Source of the DNA: Siphonodentalium dalli
Lineage: Eukaryota > Mollusca > Scaphopoda > Gadilida > Siphonodentaliidae
Length of the DNA: 64,000 nucleotides
Assembly (NCBI GenBank): GCA_032622095.1
Contig: CP136069.1
Span: 124,641,450 to 124,705,449, forward strand
Direction: 5' to 3'
Under the pieces are notes generated by a model that did not search any database, was not told the origin of the DNA, and saw nothing but the letters and a program-made list of their open reading frames with translations. A program made the translations under genes and the position numbers. This document shows positions 1 through 11,837 of the stretch, one piece after another; position 1 is the first letter of the stretch; each line of letters starts with the position of its first letter.

Positions 1-1430
1 ATAAATACATAATAAAGAATACCTAAGGACATGGCGTATGCCACCGGGCAAATTCACAGAAATTCACCTGGATGGGCGAGCAAATAAATGTCTTAGCCAG
101 TTTTATATTGGATGTTCCCAACCACAATACCTTTGATAGCAATGCAATTAGTTAATTTTCTTCGTAAAAATAAAATTACGAAGAAAAAGTGTTTTCCTCC
201 ATGTGCCAAAAACTTGTTATTCTCAACGTATAAATTTCAATTTTAAGTAGTGAACACTTATAACCATTGCTAATAAGCGAAAAGTTGTAAGAAATCATAA
301 AACTATATATTGCGCACCAATCGTAAATAGGCAAGCTACACGATGTTGCAATTTGTTTTCAAAACACGGACGTGGAAACATAAACTTCTGATGCAAGTAT
401 CTCAATCGAACCAATGAACACTATATTGTATGTCACGCAGATGATCAAAAATTCTTATTCCAGCAATATTACTACGTGTATATGTAATAAATGAGACATG
501 TTAACTCCAATACCAATAATGATTCCCATCTCCACCCAAATATTCTTTGTTGCATCTAGCTGCTTGTTGACACGTGCTTGACATATTTATTTTCGTGTTC
601 ACTTCTAGTAAGTTTCTACGAAAATTAAGGTCCCCAGTGATAATCTTTTGTTGCTATGACACACAATATCCTTTTTGTCTATGAAGATTTGTGTTTTACT
701 ATTGAGTTCTGGGATGAGGAAATATCCAACAACGAGTCGAAGACGAGATTTATTCTGGTAAAAAACAAAAACAGTTCGCGTGCTCTGGCCGACTTCGATC
801 CCACCTTATGCGATTAACTGTAAATGCGCCGTTGAGCTTGTGATGACCACGACGCACAATCCTTGAGCTGACCGTGATTGAACACAATAGCCCGTAAGCC
901 ACGCCAAACAACGTGATCAACAATGCAGTATTCGCCGTTTAATGTGGATAATGTCCGAAAATTACACGGATTGGATCCATGCACGTGATTAACAGGTGAC
1001 CCGTTCTTACCAAAACCAAATCACCTCGCGGATTTGTGGCCCAGTTCCGATGTAGTCTAATGTGGTAGTCGCATTTGTCATACTATTATTTTACAAATAA
1101 GTGGATCATGAATTACGAAGAAGTCGGTCTGCCAGAAGATAAGAGTTTGATCTTCAAGCGTTGAACATGTTACCAACAACCATCTTACTTTTTACCAAAG
1201 GTAACGCTGAACATCATTATTATGTGACAAACGTGTTGCAGTTACACGAAACCTTATTCGAAATTAAGTCCAGTTCATTGGTTCCTCCAGATTCTCCAGA
1301 TAGAAGTTTGGTTATTAGTTATTTCGGATATGCGGACAATATAATTCACAAAGTGTTTATTCAAATTTCCACCACATATAGTGAAGTGGCACTTCTGTTG
1401 GGTTATTGGATATATCACTATTCATGCAGT
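1..1430. other. Unique AT-rich DNA, no gene recognised
   Basis: No reading frame here looks like a conserved protein, and I see no tRNA, strong tandem repeat or clear inverted repeat. The only longer open stretch (1161-1550, plus strand) runs into the MITE that starts at 1439, so its tail is transposon sequence and the frame is probably chance. Confidence 0.5.
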
Positions 1431-1438
1431 GGTTTGGC

Positions 1439-1822
1439 CAGGGGCGCCGGAAGCATCCAAGGGCAGGGGGGGGCAGAGCCTACAAAAAGGGCACTTTTCC
1501 GCAAAAAAGGGCATTTTCTCCGCAAACTCGGGAAAATAACCATAAATTAATTGTTGCAAAAATCCCTATTTTAATGGTATTTGTCGGTTTTTATGGCCGT
1601 TTTGTGATAAAATTGACAAAAAAAATAATATTCCTTGTGAAATTGGTGGTATTTGGACCAAAAAAGTCACATTTTGCTATAAAAACACGAGATTAAACAC
1701 ACAAAAAGCATTTTCTGTCTCCAGAAAAAGGGCAAGTCCTGCCCCCGCTCGACCCCTTGGTCAGGGGCAGGGGTGGGGTCAGCTGCCCCCTCTGCCCCCC
1801 CCCCCCTCGTCCGGCGCCCCTG
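1439..1822. mobile_element. hAT-type MITE, 384 bp
   Basis: The ends are inverted repeats: CAGGGGCGCCGGAAG on the left and the complement of CAGGGGCGCCGGACG on the right (14 of 15 match). The flanks GGTTTGGC (1431-1438) and CGTTTGGC (1823-1830) form an 8-bp target duplication with one mismatch. CAGGG-type ends with an 8-bp duplication are the known signature of the hAT superfamily. The interior repeats 'aaaagggca' motifs and homopolymer G/C runs and has no transposase, so it is non-autonomous. A weak reading frame at 1406-1696 lies mostly inside it and should not be treated as a gene. Confidence 0.8.
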
Positions 1823-2107
1823 CGTTTGGCTTCATCGTTGGATTAGTGTTCCTGCAAATAATTCAACCAGCGTATGTGGTATTATGGCCACCCCTTCCGC
1901 TCGCCCAGTTGATGTATATATTCCATTTTTGGTAAAGCATACCAATTCCCCAAGGCTGGCAATAATAGTTTAGTGATATCCCATTGTTCGACACACGCCA
2001 CTCGTTACAAACAAATCGCACGGTCGTTTCCAAGTATATTCAATAATTATGTACCAGAGGCCACGCACATAGGCTTGTAACGCGCTCCTTTGGACCCACC
2101 GCACTCC

Positions 2108-2381
2108 CATGTAAGATAGATAACTCTAAAATCAAGTGGTTATTATTGATAATAGTAACCACTCTATTTTAGAGTTATCCATCTTACAACCGCAATTTGT
2201 CCGTTTTAGCACGTGGTCCTCGAAAAGATTGGGCCACAAACAATACAAACAGCACATTTCAAACATCGATATCTAATCACTCTGAGCTTTGATGGGTGGG
2301 TTCCTCGACTCGAATAAAATAATTTTACCCCAGAATCCAAAGAAATAGTAATTTGGGAGCGTCTGATCGGATTGAGTACCT
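2108..2381. mobile_element. TTAA MITE family A, right part
   Basis: Sequence from about 2210 to 2381 (containing 'ctttgatgggtgggttcctc' and 'agaaatagtaatttggga') matches the right half of the complete family member at 48815-49278, ending at the same TTAA (2382-2385). The left half is missing or rearranged. At 2111-2187 a hairpin pairs 'agataactctaaaatcaagtgg' with 'actctattttagagttatc', which corresponds to the family centre. Truncated, non-coding. Confidence 0.6.
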
Positions 2382-2389
2382 TTAACTTT

Positions 2390-3112
2390 GCTGAGTAGCG
2401 TACGGTTTTTCTCCTCAAGTGAGATGCGGAGGACTATTTTTACGAGAGAAAACCCGTATGCTACTCAGAACAGTTAACTGTTGTGGTTATATATGTTCTG
2501 TACCAGTTTGTTACGACCCAGACCACAAGGAAACACACGGTTAGACTTTATACGTGTTTAAGGCTATACAACATCACCAGCCATTTATGTTAAAATAACA
2601 CACAAGGATACCGAATGACGCAAAGATTGACGTCATGACGCAGTGCTGAGAGTAGGATAACATATTGAGAGTGGAATAACACGTTCGGTCTTCTGGGAGT
2701 GGGGATATGATTTATATTTTGTCGTAAAGAGTTGATGAAAATATAACAAAGAACATTATTATATTTTTATCAAATTTTTACGTCAAAATATAATTCCCAG
2801 AAGACCCAACGTTTCTCTCAAGATATTATCATACTCTCAGCACGACGTCACTATTTTACGTCATTCGATATCCTTGTGCGTTATTTTAACAGAAAATGCT
2901 GGTGGTGTTGTAGTTTAAAGAAAGTTTACCATGTATTTCATTATGGTCTGGGTTGTAACAAACTTGTATAGAAAATATAATAAACACAACAGTTTAACAG
3001 TTAACAGTTAAATGTTCTGATTAGCGTACGGTTTTTCTCCTCGTTTAACGCCTCGTAAAAATAATCCTCGGCATCTCAAGTGAGAAGAAAAACCCGTACG
3101 CTATACTCAGAA
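2390..3112. repeat. Nested palindromic element, about 720 bp
   Basis: Two levels of inverted repeat are visible. The inner pair (about 2496-2742 with 2755-3005) matches around a centre near 2748, for example 'ttaaaataacacacaaggat' pairs with 'atccttgtgcgttattttaa', and 'ggtcttctggga' with 'tcccagaagacc'. The outer pair (2390-2475 and 3015-3112) shares 'tagcgtacggtttttctcct' in inverted orientation, and each outer block is itself a hairpin. This is typical of a MITE inserted in, or flanked by, another foldback. No coding content; target duplication not resolved. Confidence 0.6.
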
Positions 3113-3363
3113 CAGTTAACTATTGTCTATTGGAATATGGTCCAAAATAAAGTAGATTCTAATATACTGTTCCATAGATCATGTTTCAGGTTTTCTTCAA
3201 TCGACCAGAATCTCTGATATATGTTATTATTCCGATCAGGGTTCCCCGTAGAGCAATGTTTCCACAGTGCTAATATCATATTGCACGAATCTTTTATACA
3301 TATATGATGTATAGCTGCTATTAACGAGATTATTCTTTTTCTGTTTTTTCTTTGGTGGTGGCT

Positions 3364-3834
3364 TTACTGTCGCAGACATGGTGTTATCCACTTATAAAAG
3401 GCTGAGAGTCGTTCCTGTGCTCTTTGGATGAGGAGTCTGCTCTGAATGTTGCTTTCTTTTGATTGTTTGATCAGCTCTTCAGCTTGGTGTTGTGTCCTCT
3501 CCATTGCCTCTGCTGCTGTTCTGCTTCATGCTGATGTTGAAGGCTCCAGCGTGTGAAATTCCGGCGTCTTCGGGACATCGAAGGGGCTGGTCTCAATCGG
3601 CGAAGATGGTCTGGGCGACAAAGAGGTATCCAGCTCCACGACGAACTATGGATGGGCGGCCGACTCAACATCGGTGTGCATGCCCCTGCTCCGCGCTGCT
3701 GTAGTGGTGGTCAACGTGGCAGCGGTGGGCTGGTGGTCCTGCCATTCTGAGCTTGGAATGTCCAGCTCTAACAACGAAGCGAGTTGCGCATTCAGCGCAT
3801 GCATGCAGTATACCTCGGTGGTGATTATAGACAA
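3364..3834 (-). pseudogene. Decayed coding frame, unidentified (two in-frame stops)
   Basis: One minus-strand frame of 157 codons runs from 3834 to a TAA at 3364-3366 with only two stops, TAG at 3646-3648 and TGA at 3526-3528. Between them the translation is protein-like: a Pro/Ser/Thr-rich part (SPRPSSPIETSPFDVPKTPE) followed, after the second stop, by a charged helical part (MERTQHQAEELIKQSKESN, then RAQERLSAFYKW). GC content is clearly higher than in the flanks. I do not recognise the family; a transposon accessory protein or a retrocopied exon would both fit. It could also be chance in a GC-rich patch. Plus-strand frames over the same bases look like shadows. Confidence 0.35.
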
Positions 3835-3896
3835 GAAAACTAAGATGCATGCATCAGGTCGGCCGTGAACTATCTACCATAAAATTGTTGTAGCTA

Positions 3897-4284
3897 TCGA
3901 TTATACATTTTGGAACACCTGTCTGTATGTATGTGTGTATGCATGAATGCATGTCTGTATGTGTTATAGACTCTAACACTGCTCGACTGATCCGACTCGG
4001 ATTTGGTATTTAACGTGTCAACTTGACCTCGCTCATAGGCATGTTTCTGGACCTTGACCGATCCGACTAAATAAATGTGTGTAGGACTACTTCGATCCCG
4101 GGAGCAATATGGACGGGTCCCATTTCACCTGGGACCACGTTCTCGAACGTGTTGATATAGGCATGTTTCTGGACCAATTGAACAATAGTTTGGCCAGACG
4201 CTGTATATACTGGGTACTGTCCAGATGGAGGCGATCACAAAAAAATCCCTAAATAGCCCGAACGAAGTCGAGTACATCAGCTAG
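3897..4284 (+). mobile_element. Non-autonomous Helitron-like element H1
   Basis: It starts with TC (3897-3898) right after an A and ends CTAG (4281-4284) right before a T, the canonical A|TC...CTRR|T Helitron arrangement. Upstream of the end, 'agcccgaacgaagtcgagt' corresponds to the 3' hairpin seen intact in H5 (42618-42984), here with a degraded stem. The interior closely matches H5 ('aggcatgtttctggacc', 'gaacaatagtttg'), so both belong to one family. No Rep/helicase frame is present. H2 abuts directly at 4285. Confidence 0.75.
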
Positions 4285-4783
4285 TTTAATATATATTTTG
4301 GACATTTGTCTGTCTGTTTGTCTGTTAGCTATGGCCGGGAAAACTGCCGGACAGATTTGACGAAATTTGATACCTAGGGGAAATTATTTCCAGGGAGTAT
4401 TTTGGACGGGTCAAATCTTGATCCCGACCTGACTTTGACATTCAAAAAGATCAATTCAAGGTCAAATCTGGTAAAACGGAAGTACTTCAACGAAATTTAA
4501 TACCTACTGTTACTTTTGTCCCAGGAGTGTTTCGGGTGGGTCAAATCATGACCCTGACCTGATCTTGACATTAAAAATTGTCAATTCAAGGTCAAATCGG
4601 GTAAAGCCGGGCGGATTTCGACGGGTACTTTTGTCGTGACTTTTGTCCGGGGAGTGTTTTGGACGGGTCAAATCGTGACCCGACATGACGTTCACCTTTA
4701 AAATGGTCAATTCAAGGTTAAATCGCGCAATTCTCCGAAAATCAGAGGGGAACATCCCGGACGAAGTCGGGTCCACCAGCTAC
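4285..4783 (+). mobile_element. Helitron-like element H2, diverged, tandem interior
   Basis: It begins with the family head 'tatatattttgga' followed by 'tctgtctgtttgtctg' and ends with the hairpin CCCG-gacgaagt-CGGG (4755-4770) followed by CTAC|T instead of CTAG|T. The 5' TC is not visible, so the left end is truncated or overrun by H1. Three imperfect copies of a roughly 128-bp module ('gacgggtcaaatc...tcaattcaaggtcaaatc') fill the interior. Non-coding. Confidence 0.6.
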
Positions 4784-4826
4784 TATTATATATTTCTAGA
4801 TTTAGTTACAAACTAAATACCTGTAT

Positions 4827-6014
4827 GGTGTCAGACCGGTTTTCCGAAGGCCCACAACTCCGAAGACCCGATTCTCCGACGGCCCACAACTCCGAAGACC
4901 CGATTCTCCGACGGCCCATAACTCCGAAGACCCGATTCTCCGACGGCCCATAACTCCGAAGATCCGATTCTCCGAAAGCCCATATCTCCGAAGGGCCGAT
5001 TCTCCGAAGACCTATAACTCCGAAGACCTATAACTCCGAAGGGCCGATTCCCCGAAGGTCCGATTCTCCGAAGATTTTGTTTTATCGGGGTATTATCGTT
5101 TACTAAATAGTGTACAGTCCAGTGGCGAAGCCAAGGGGTCCCAAAATTCCCACTGCCCCCATTAAACCTCTACATGTTATTTCAGACAATATGGGCCCCT
5201 ACCAAAATATGTCGAATGTCATGTAAACGCCCGGAAATCGTTCATAGGGCATCAAAATATTCAAACTTTTCCTACTGCCCCCACCTAAATGGGAATCCTG
5301 GCCCGCCACTGACTATATACCAGATACTATAACGTTACGTTGGCCCACGAGATGCCGAGTAAAATGTACAGGGGTGAACGGGGAAGAACTTGTCGCCCCT
5401 GTGCATGTTAGGCTACTCTGACATTCTTGCAGCGTTTCGTTATAATATACCCGGTGCACACCAGTGGCGGAGCCAGGGTTCCCATTTAGGGGTGCACATT
5501 AATTAGCATATGTGGGGGATATGTGGGGGATATATCATGCATATGATATGCCGAAAGCATATCACGAAGGCCTGATTTGGGGAGCGCATACATGGGAGGG
5601 GTCGCCCCCAATCGTTGGTCCGGGGGCTCCCCTGGGCAGGAACACTGTGAATATTTGAATGCCTAGGAGGGATTTCCTGACGTTTACATGACATTTGACA
5701 TGTTGTTTGGGGGCGGTCTTCCCTAGGGCCCCATTGACCCCGCCACTGGACTGTACACTATTTAATAAGCGATAAAACATGATCTTCGGAGAATCGGATC
5801 TTCGGAGAATCGGACCTTCGGAGAATCGGCCATTCGGAGTTATAGACCTTCGGAGTTATGGGCGTTCGGAGTTATAGGCCTTCGGAGTTATGGGCTTTCG
5901 GAGTTATGGGTCTTCGGAGTTATGGGCTTTCGGAGAATCGGGGCGTCGGAGAATCGGACCTTCGGAGAATCGGACCTTCGGAGTTATGGGTCTTCGGAAA
6001 AACGCTACGTAACC
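4827..6014. mobile_element. Foldback element with tandem-repeat arms, 1188 bp
   Basis: An 8-bp direct repeat ACCTGTAT flanks it exactly (4819-4826 and 6015-6022). Both ends start GGT and share TTTTCCGAAG a few bases inside. Each arm is an array of short units ('ctccgaagacccgattctcc', about 37 bp per double unit on the left, its complement on the right), followed inward by a less regular inverted match ('actaaatagtgtacagtcca' at 5103 against its complement near 5745). A further inner inverted pair carries 'agtggcggagccagg'. Foldback and Mutator-like elements give 8-9-bp duplications; without a transposase this class is inference. No gene inside. Confidence 0.75.
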
Positions 6015-6224
6015 ACCTGTATATTGTACAAAGAAATGTTTGACAAATATATCTGTATCAATATTACCATACGGGTCATTAAAATAGATACGACGAAACA
6101 AATTTTGAAGGGTGCATGTATCGGGTAAATTTTTATATTTCAAATGATGACAGGAATGCGGAAAGTTGAAGTACCTACGTAATACTGGCTATCCGAATGA
6201 AGAGATATACATGTATATATAAAC

Positions 6225-7510
6225 CAAAATAGAATATGACTGCTGGCGACAATGTTTTCCAAAAAAATTCAAAGCATTCGATTGCTCCCATCTAGTTGTC
6301 AGCCCGAAGATCAATATGAAGTTTGGTGACTATCAGATGAGGGATATGTCTGTACAGTTGCTAAACAATTCAGTCATTCAAAAGAGGATCAAACAGTAAG
6401 ATACCAAATTGCTGCCTGTGGTAATGTTTTTATCGAAATACTCTCACCCTGGTTATCCAGAAGATCATTGTGGAATCTGGTGACGATCGGACAAGGGGTG
6501 TCGTCTATAGGATCAACCAAATTATTTAGCCATAAAAATAGTAAAATTCAAGATCACCGCTGGCAGTGATGTCTTCACAAGGACCTGTTTGAGAACAAAA
6601 TATGGCTCACATCTAGCGGTGACCCAAAATATCCACATGAGAAAAAGCTCTCCAATAAAAGCTGGCTGCAGGGTGCGCCAATTGATTCAAATTCGAAATT
6701 TAGCAGGGTGTACTGCTTGTGGCCATGTTTTCCCCGCAAATTTGATAGACTGATGGACAAAACCACTGAATCCGTTGAATCAATATACATGTATACATGG
6801 ATTAATTTATATGCATTGTTATACACAGTACTGGTATATAAAGGTACTGAAAATAACAATATTACTAGTATACACAAAATAAACCATATATCATGGCTAG
6901 GGGTTCTAATATCCGAATATGACAGCTGAGAACTTGGTGTGAATTGAAGAGTGGTGTTGTCTCAAGTATACCTAACCCTCCACGTTAGAACATGCCATTA
7001 AATGTCATAAGTATAATCTAGCTTGAGGACAGAAGTTATCCATAAAACCCCCCTTAATTCAACCAGGTCCTCGCGCGATGTATGGTCGATCACATGATGA
7101 TCTAGGGGGGATTAGAATTGTTGTGTAAAAACAGCATTGCATGTAAATATAAAATAAAATAGTGCTACATCTTATTACAGATTATTGCCATATATAATCA
7201 GTGACTATACAGACAGTCTGACAAAATAAAGTTTCAGTGACACTCTATCCGAAGAGGGGAATAATTCCATCTGTTACAGTCAATGGAGCAATTATGAATC
7301 TGGAAATGTGAAATTTCTAAGTAATACTAGATATCGACATGACGCGATAACATATAACGTAAATGCAATATGGCCGCTGGCGACCATTTTTTCCTATAAA
7401 ATTAAAAAATATTTGATAGCTCTCATCTGATAGATCAATATTAAGATAAATATGAAGTTTGGTGATGATCGGATGAGTGAAGTGGAATGTGCTAAACGGT
7501 TTAGTAATGC
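6225..7510 (+). repeat. Degenerate modular repeat ('tggccgctggcgac' family)
   Basis: Diverged modules recur near 6240, 6414, 6558, 6712 and 7372, each with a 'gctggcgacaatgtttt'-like head and a tail such as 'atgaagtttggtgatgatcg' (6318 and 7446). Spacing of the first four is roughly 145-175 bp. The design resembles the better preserved array at 32199-33360, although sequence identity is low. Short frames in this interval are not convincing genes. Confidence 0.5.
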
Positions 7511-7810
7511 TTAAAAAGATTCTTACCTTAATATTTTTATGTTCACTTTATAAACTTCACTGAGTCATCTTTGTCATGTATTGAGTTTGATATCTTTTGT
7601 TAACAGTTTATAAATCATGTATGTCTCATGTTTGTTATTTTAATTTATGTGTTTATTATCATTAAATAAAGTTGCATTCCTTAAAAAGATTCTTACCTCA
7701 ATGTTTTTATGTTCACTTTATAAACTCCACTGAGTCATCTTTGTCATGTATTGAATTTGATATCTTTTGTTAACAGTTTATAAATTATGTATGTCTCGTG
7801 TTCGTTATTA
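7511..7810 (+). repeat. Tandem duplication, about 170-bp period
   Basis: 'ttaaaaagattcttacct' at 7511 recurs at 7681, and the following 130 bp match closely ('atgttcactttataaact', 'cactgagtcatctttgtcat', 'ttgttaacagtttataaat'). The first copy ends with 'cattaaataaagttgcattcc', which contains an AATAAA (7665-7670). That could be the 3' end of an old retrotransposon or retrocopy duplicated in tandem, but no coding sequence is attached. Confidence 0.65.
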
Positions 7811-9418
7811 TATTATATACACTTTATAGTGTGTTTCAGAACGAAAAAAAAATGATTAAAATCAACAAATTTGTAAAGTTAAAAACAATTCAAACGTTGT
7901 TGTATTCCATGTCCCACCCCGGACATATATACCAAATTTCAATAATATTCATTGAGAAACAACGGACCAAACGCCATATAGCACCCCGTATACATCTTTT
8001 ATTCCGAGCTGGCCTTTTATTCCGAGTTGGCACACGTCGATTAGGGCGAGTTAGCCCTGGGGCGAGTACATCGATTCCGACACATTCTCTATTTGCAGCA
8101 GGTATACGTTTACGCTGATTTACGCGTAATTTAATTTACAAAGTTCCCCAATTGGTATCGTAAATAGAGCGACCTTATTTGACAGGGAATGCCTCTGTTA
8201 TTGATTATCAAGTTGCTATACATTAAAAACGACAAATTCACATGCTCGTTCAAGCGCAGTAGTCTATTTTCCCCATGTTAAAGGACATCCACAAATACTA
8301 AATAACGCTAACCTACTGCGAATGTTTGACACGACAACTGTTAACATATTTGGGCTGAATTCATCTGACGCGGTATTATTCATCAAAATAAACAACAAAA
8401 CCATCGTTACTTGGAAATGTAGTTTGGGCTAACATTTACATAAATCCTCCACATTATTTATCCCGACACACACGTCAGATGAAAAACAGCCATGAAGTAA
8501 ACGGCCAAATTGGCCGAAATGAATCCATTATCCACAGAGGCCCAACAAATAACTCAGAGTAATCCGGGCAGCTAAGCTCGCAGAGGGAGCAAACATACAA
8601 CCCACAACTCACAGACGGCTGGTCGAATGATCCGAATGATTATTGTAATGTAGGTTAAACTTTTATATGTCAAGTTTTATTTTTTAATTTCTTAATTCGT
8701 TATTATTCAATAAGATTAACATTTAAATTGATGTCAAAAATCAATCTGTATAAGGTATTCGGTCTATTCAGTCAAAGTGTTATCTGTACCTGTTATAAGT
8801 CACAGTATACTGATAAAATCTTTACAGTCTAATTTATTACACATGACTTAAGTATCGCTTCGGTCTTCAATTCGGTTAATCAGATAAGACACTAATTTTG
8901 GCTATTTATCAAGTGTCAAGTTTTCGGCTTTTGCTATAAATATTTTCGTCTTTTCGAAATTCGACACACAGGAAGTTATGTTAGAACATCCACGTTATTT
9001 AGGTATTTAAAAAGTTTATTATACAGCTACAGTCGAGAATCCGATGTATGTTTCATTATATATGCAGTCAATTCAATAGGATCTATATTCAAGAAACTCG
9101 GTGTAAATGTTCCAGAATCTAGGCGTTTGAACTGTTTTCTTTATACTGACTGCGTCACAAAATTACTGAACATCACTCATCCAGTTGGAATTTCTATTTT
9201 TTGTTCAATGTAAGTATATCAAATATGTCATCAACACCTGACATACAGTTCAGCAGTACCCATTATTATCTCAGGGAATTAACCGCGGGCGGTTATCTGT
9301 CAAATAACGGATTTCATGTGCAACAGTATAATACTTAATCAAGTCATGAAATATTGAAAAATCGGAACCCAATTACTTTTCAGCATGAAACAATAAATAA
9401 CGATCAAGATATGATTTA
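7811..9418. other. Unique AT-rich DNA, no gene recognised
   Basis: Nothing here reads as a conserved exon. At 7926-7950 'atataccaaatttcaataat' resembles the AAATTT-centred core found in several repeat families of this window, so part of it is probably old repeat. Confidence 0.45.
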
Positions 9419-9706
9419 GCGAGATCACTGAGTCGCGGCGTGCATATTGGATTCATCCAATCCCGTTCCGCGGTTTAAGTGCTAGAGGTCAAAGTTCTGG
9501 AGGTTCATTCCATAAATATATGAAACTTTTGAATATTCATGATTCCATGTATGGAATTGAGGAATATTAAATAGATCCATATATGGAATAATCAATATTC
9601 AAGTGCTCCATATATGGAATGCACTTCCAGAAATTTTACCAGTAGCACTTAAACCGCGGAACGGGGGCTGGATGAATCCAACATGGCCGCGACTCAGATA
9701 TCTCGC
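9419..9706. mobile_element. Palindromic MITE with TTA target duplication, copy 1
   Basis: The whole 288 bp is an imperfect palindrome with arms of roughly 120 bp: 'gcgagatcactgagtcgcgg' on the left pairs with 'ccgcgactcagatatctcgc' on the right. TTA flanks both sides (9416-9418, 9707-9709). A 3-bp TTA duplication is the rule for PIF/Harbinger elements, though the terminal bases are not diagnostic. A second diverged copy lies at 24213-24447. Frame 9603-9845 overlaps it and is chance. Confidence 0.7.
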
Positions 9707-9709
9707 TTA

Positions 9710-10953
9710 TATAAAGAGCGTGTCCGTCTCACTTTTGTGCGGAAAGAATATGATTCTTGATAACTGCCGTGAATTTAATTTTTTCAGACTATTTACAGTA
9801 TGTATAACGTATAATGTATATATCTACATGTATATTAGTCCATGAGCCAGGTTCCCTAAAAATGGAAAATGGTACCAATTAGGTGGGCAAATTCTACCAA
9901 TTATTTTTCTCAAAGTTTATAATCTGAAGTTTATTTCAGTGCTGAGGCACACATGGGCTGTGTAGTTTAGTTGCAAAATTTGCGTTTCCATGGCAACGGA
10001 GGGTTTTTTTTGGCCGGTATAAAACATAATGGTTCATAACTAGAAAGTTTAATGCAGTATGTCTATATTTGCACTGATATGGGGCGCTACCCATTTTTTT
10101 GGACATTGGTGAATTCACCTCTATAGGTCAAGGTCATATACAAAGCTCAAGGTCATTGACCAAAGTAATAGCTTTTTTCACAACGGATTATACATTTTCT
10201 ACCAACTGAGTTTATATATCAGCTCTGAATACGTTATCTTTACTCATAAATAATCTACAGTATATAGGGTACACGGAGAACTTATTATTACAACCGACAA
10301 GCGAGTCGTCAGATATGGGCCTTTAAACGTTGTGACCATTTTCCAGAAGCAATTATTTCCCAAGATATCGTGCTTCTGTGTATATTATAGTTATATATTG
10401 CTAGCGGTGGGATCCTTTAAGGGTTGAACTGTGACTTTATTGAATAAAGCATGAAACTTCAAATATATATTACTTAGTTATAGGGAAGGGTGCCCAGGTG
10501 GGGGTTCTGTGTCGTTATCAAATCAGGTTTCCATGGCAACGGCATCAAATATTAAAATGGCTGCCTTTGAGAATCAACGAACCTTGTGTTTGAAAAAATT
10601 ATGTTAACTCATAGCTTACTCATTATTGGTCCATCAAACGGATTGTGCCACAAGGAAATACATGTATATGGCCAAGATCAATTGTCAATGTTATTTGGGG
10701 GAAAATGTGATATTTTGGTATATGTTTTTGTTAATTGTCTCATATTCCGCGACTCCTCGTCCCTTGGACATGAAAGCAATCGCCATCATAATGTGCAACA
10801 AGAGCATCGCTTGGGCGTGGCATTATACGCCCGTGGTAATTTATACTATCAACGTGTAGTGTATCTCTTCCGAGTAAGTTTTATCAAGATTTATGGGTAT
10901 AAAATAATAAAAAATGAATATGAATGACAATTGTACTGAAACACTTCTATCAA
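9710..10953. other. AT-rich DNA, no gene recognised
   Basis: Overlapping short frames at 10586-10927 show no domain, signal peptide or splice context that I can support. No strong repeats are visible. Confidence 0.4.
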
Positions 10954-10957
10954 TTAA

Positions 10958-11410
10958 AGGCCCACTTAATTTTCGAATGCCCAAATATCATTATACAGAG
11001 CATATTGCATAGTATTTACCATTTGGAAGAGGAACCAAGATATATATATTCCACCAGAATACGGATCAGCTGTGGCCAAGGAGTGCCCACCATGTGATGA
11101 GAGATTCTCAGATTAATTCCAAGACTTCCCCCGTTGTCAACCCAGTCCCAGAGTGAATCATAATTCAAACTAAGAGATAGTGTTATTCCCCTTTGAGAAA
11201 AATAGAGTTTACTGTACAGTTCTGATCAAAATTAAGCACAGAACACACCTCGGTACCTCGACAAAAACATGTTCCCAGTTTATTCGACCGGATAAGTTGA
11301 TAATACAATGTTTACGAGCTTTCTCTTTCGAGCTTTCTCTTTCAAATGGTATATAATATGGAATATATTGTATCTGATGTGATCTGGTGATTCGAAAATT
11401 AAGTGGGCCT
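10958..11410. mobile_element. TTAA MITE family B, complete copy, 453 bp
   Basis: TTAA flanks both sides (10954-10957 and 11411-11414). The ends are inverted repeats beginning AGGCCCACTTAATTTTCGAA on the left and its complement on the right. TTAA duplications with short G/C-rich ends are the hallmark of piggyBac-type (also Kolobok) elements. Other members or pieces are at 14755, 44574 and 53376-53500. The minus-strand frame 11209-11550 crosses its right end and is not a gene. Confidence 0.8.
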
Positions 11411-11414
11411 TTAA

Positions 11415-11770
11415 TATCGATTTCATTTAGAATTTTTCTCATATAATATATACATTGTAAGTTGTAACGGGGCAGAAAATGTGTTTTTTTAGAACATAAA
11501 TAACTGGAACTTTCGGAGTCTAGCAATAGGGCGAACTCTTTTGTTATCAACGTTATGCGCCCTCCACCACGACTAATATCCCGGATATTTTGCCGCGAAC
11601 TTTCGGCTGCATCAAATACACCACTTTATTTGGGTATATATAGACATTGGACATACCCAATATTCAATTCCGTCTGTATTTTTTTCACAAAAGAGCTAAC
11701 GGTAGTCTTGAAATCTGGTTTTATAGACATTAATATGCTATTGTAATTGTGGTCCGAAAGAGATTCTTAG
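11415..11770 (+). repeat. Dispersed repeat shared with 57631-57935
   Basis: Diverged but colinear matches link this stretch to 57631-57935: 'gatttcatttaga(a)tttttctc', 'gatattttgc', 'accactttat', 'tagtcttgaaat(c/t)' and 'ttgtaattgtgg'. It is an old dispersed repeat of unknown class, directly after a family B MITE. No coding frame is shared. Confidence 0.55.
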
Positions 11771-11837
11771 GAAGCATATTGTTTACGTTGAAAATAGGCT
11801 GTTCGTTTTAGAACAGATATGGAACGTGTGTGAGATG

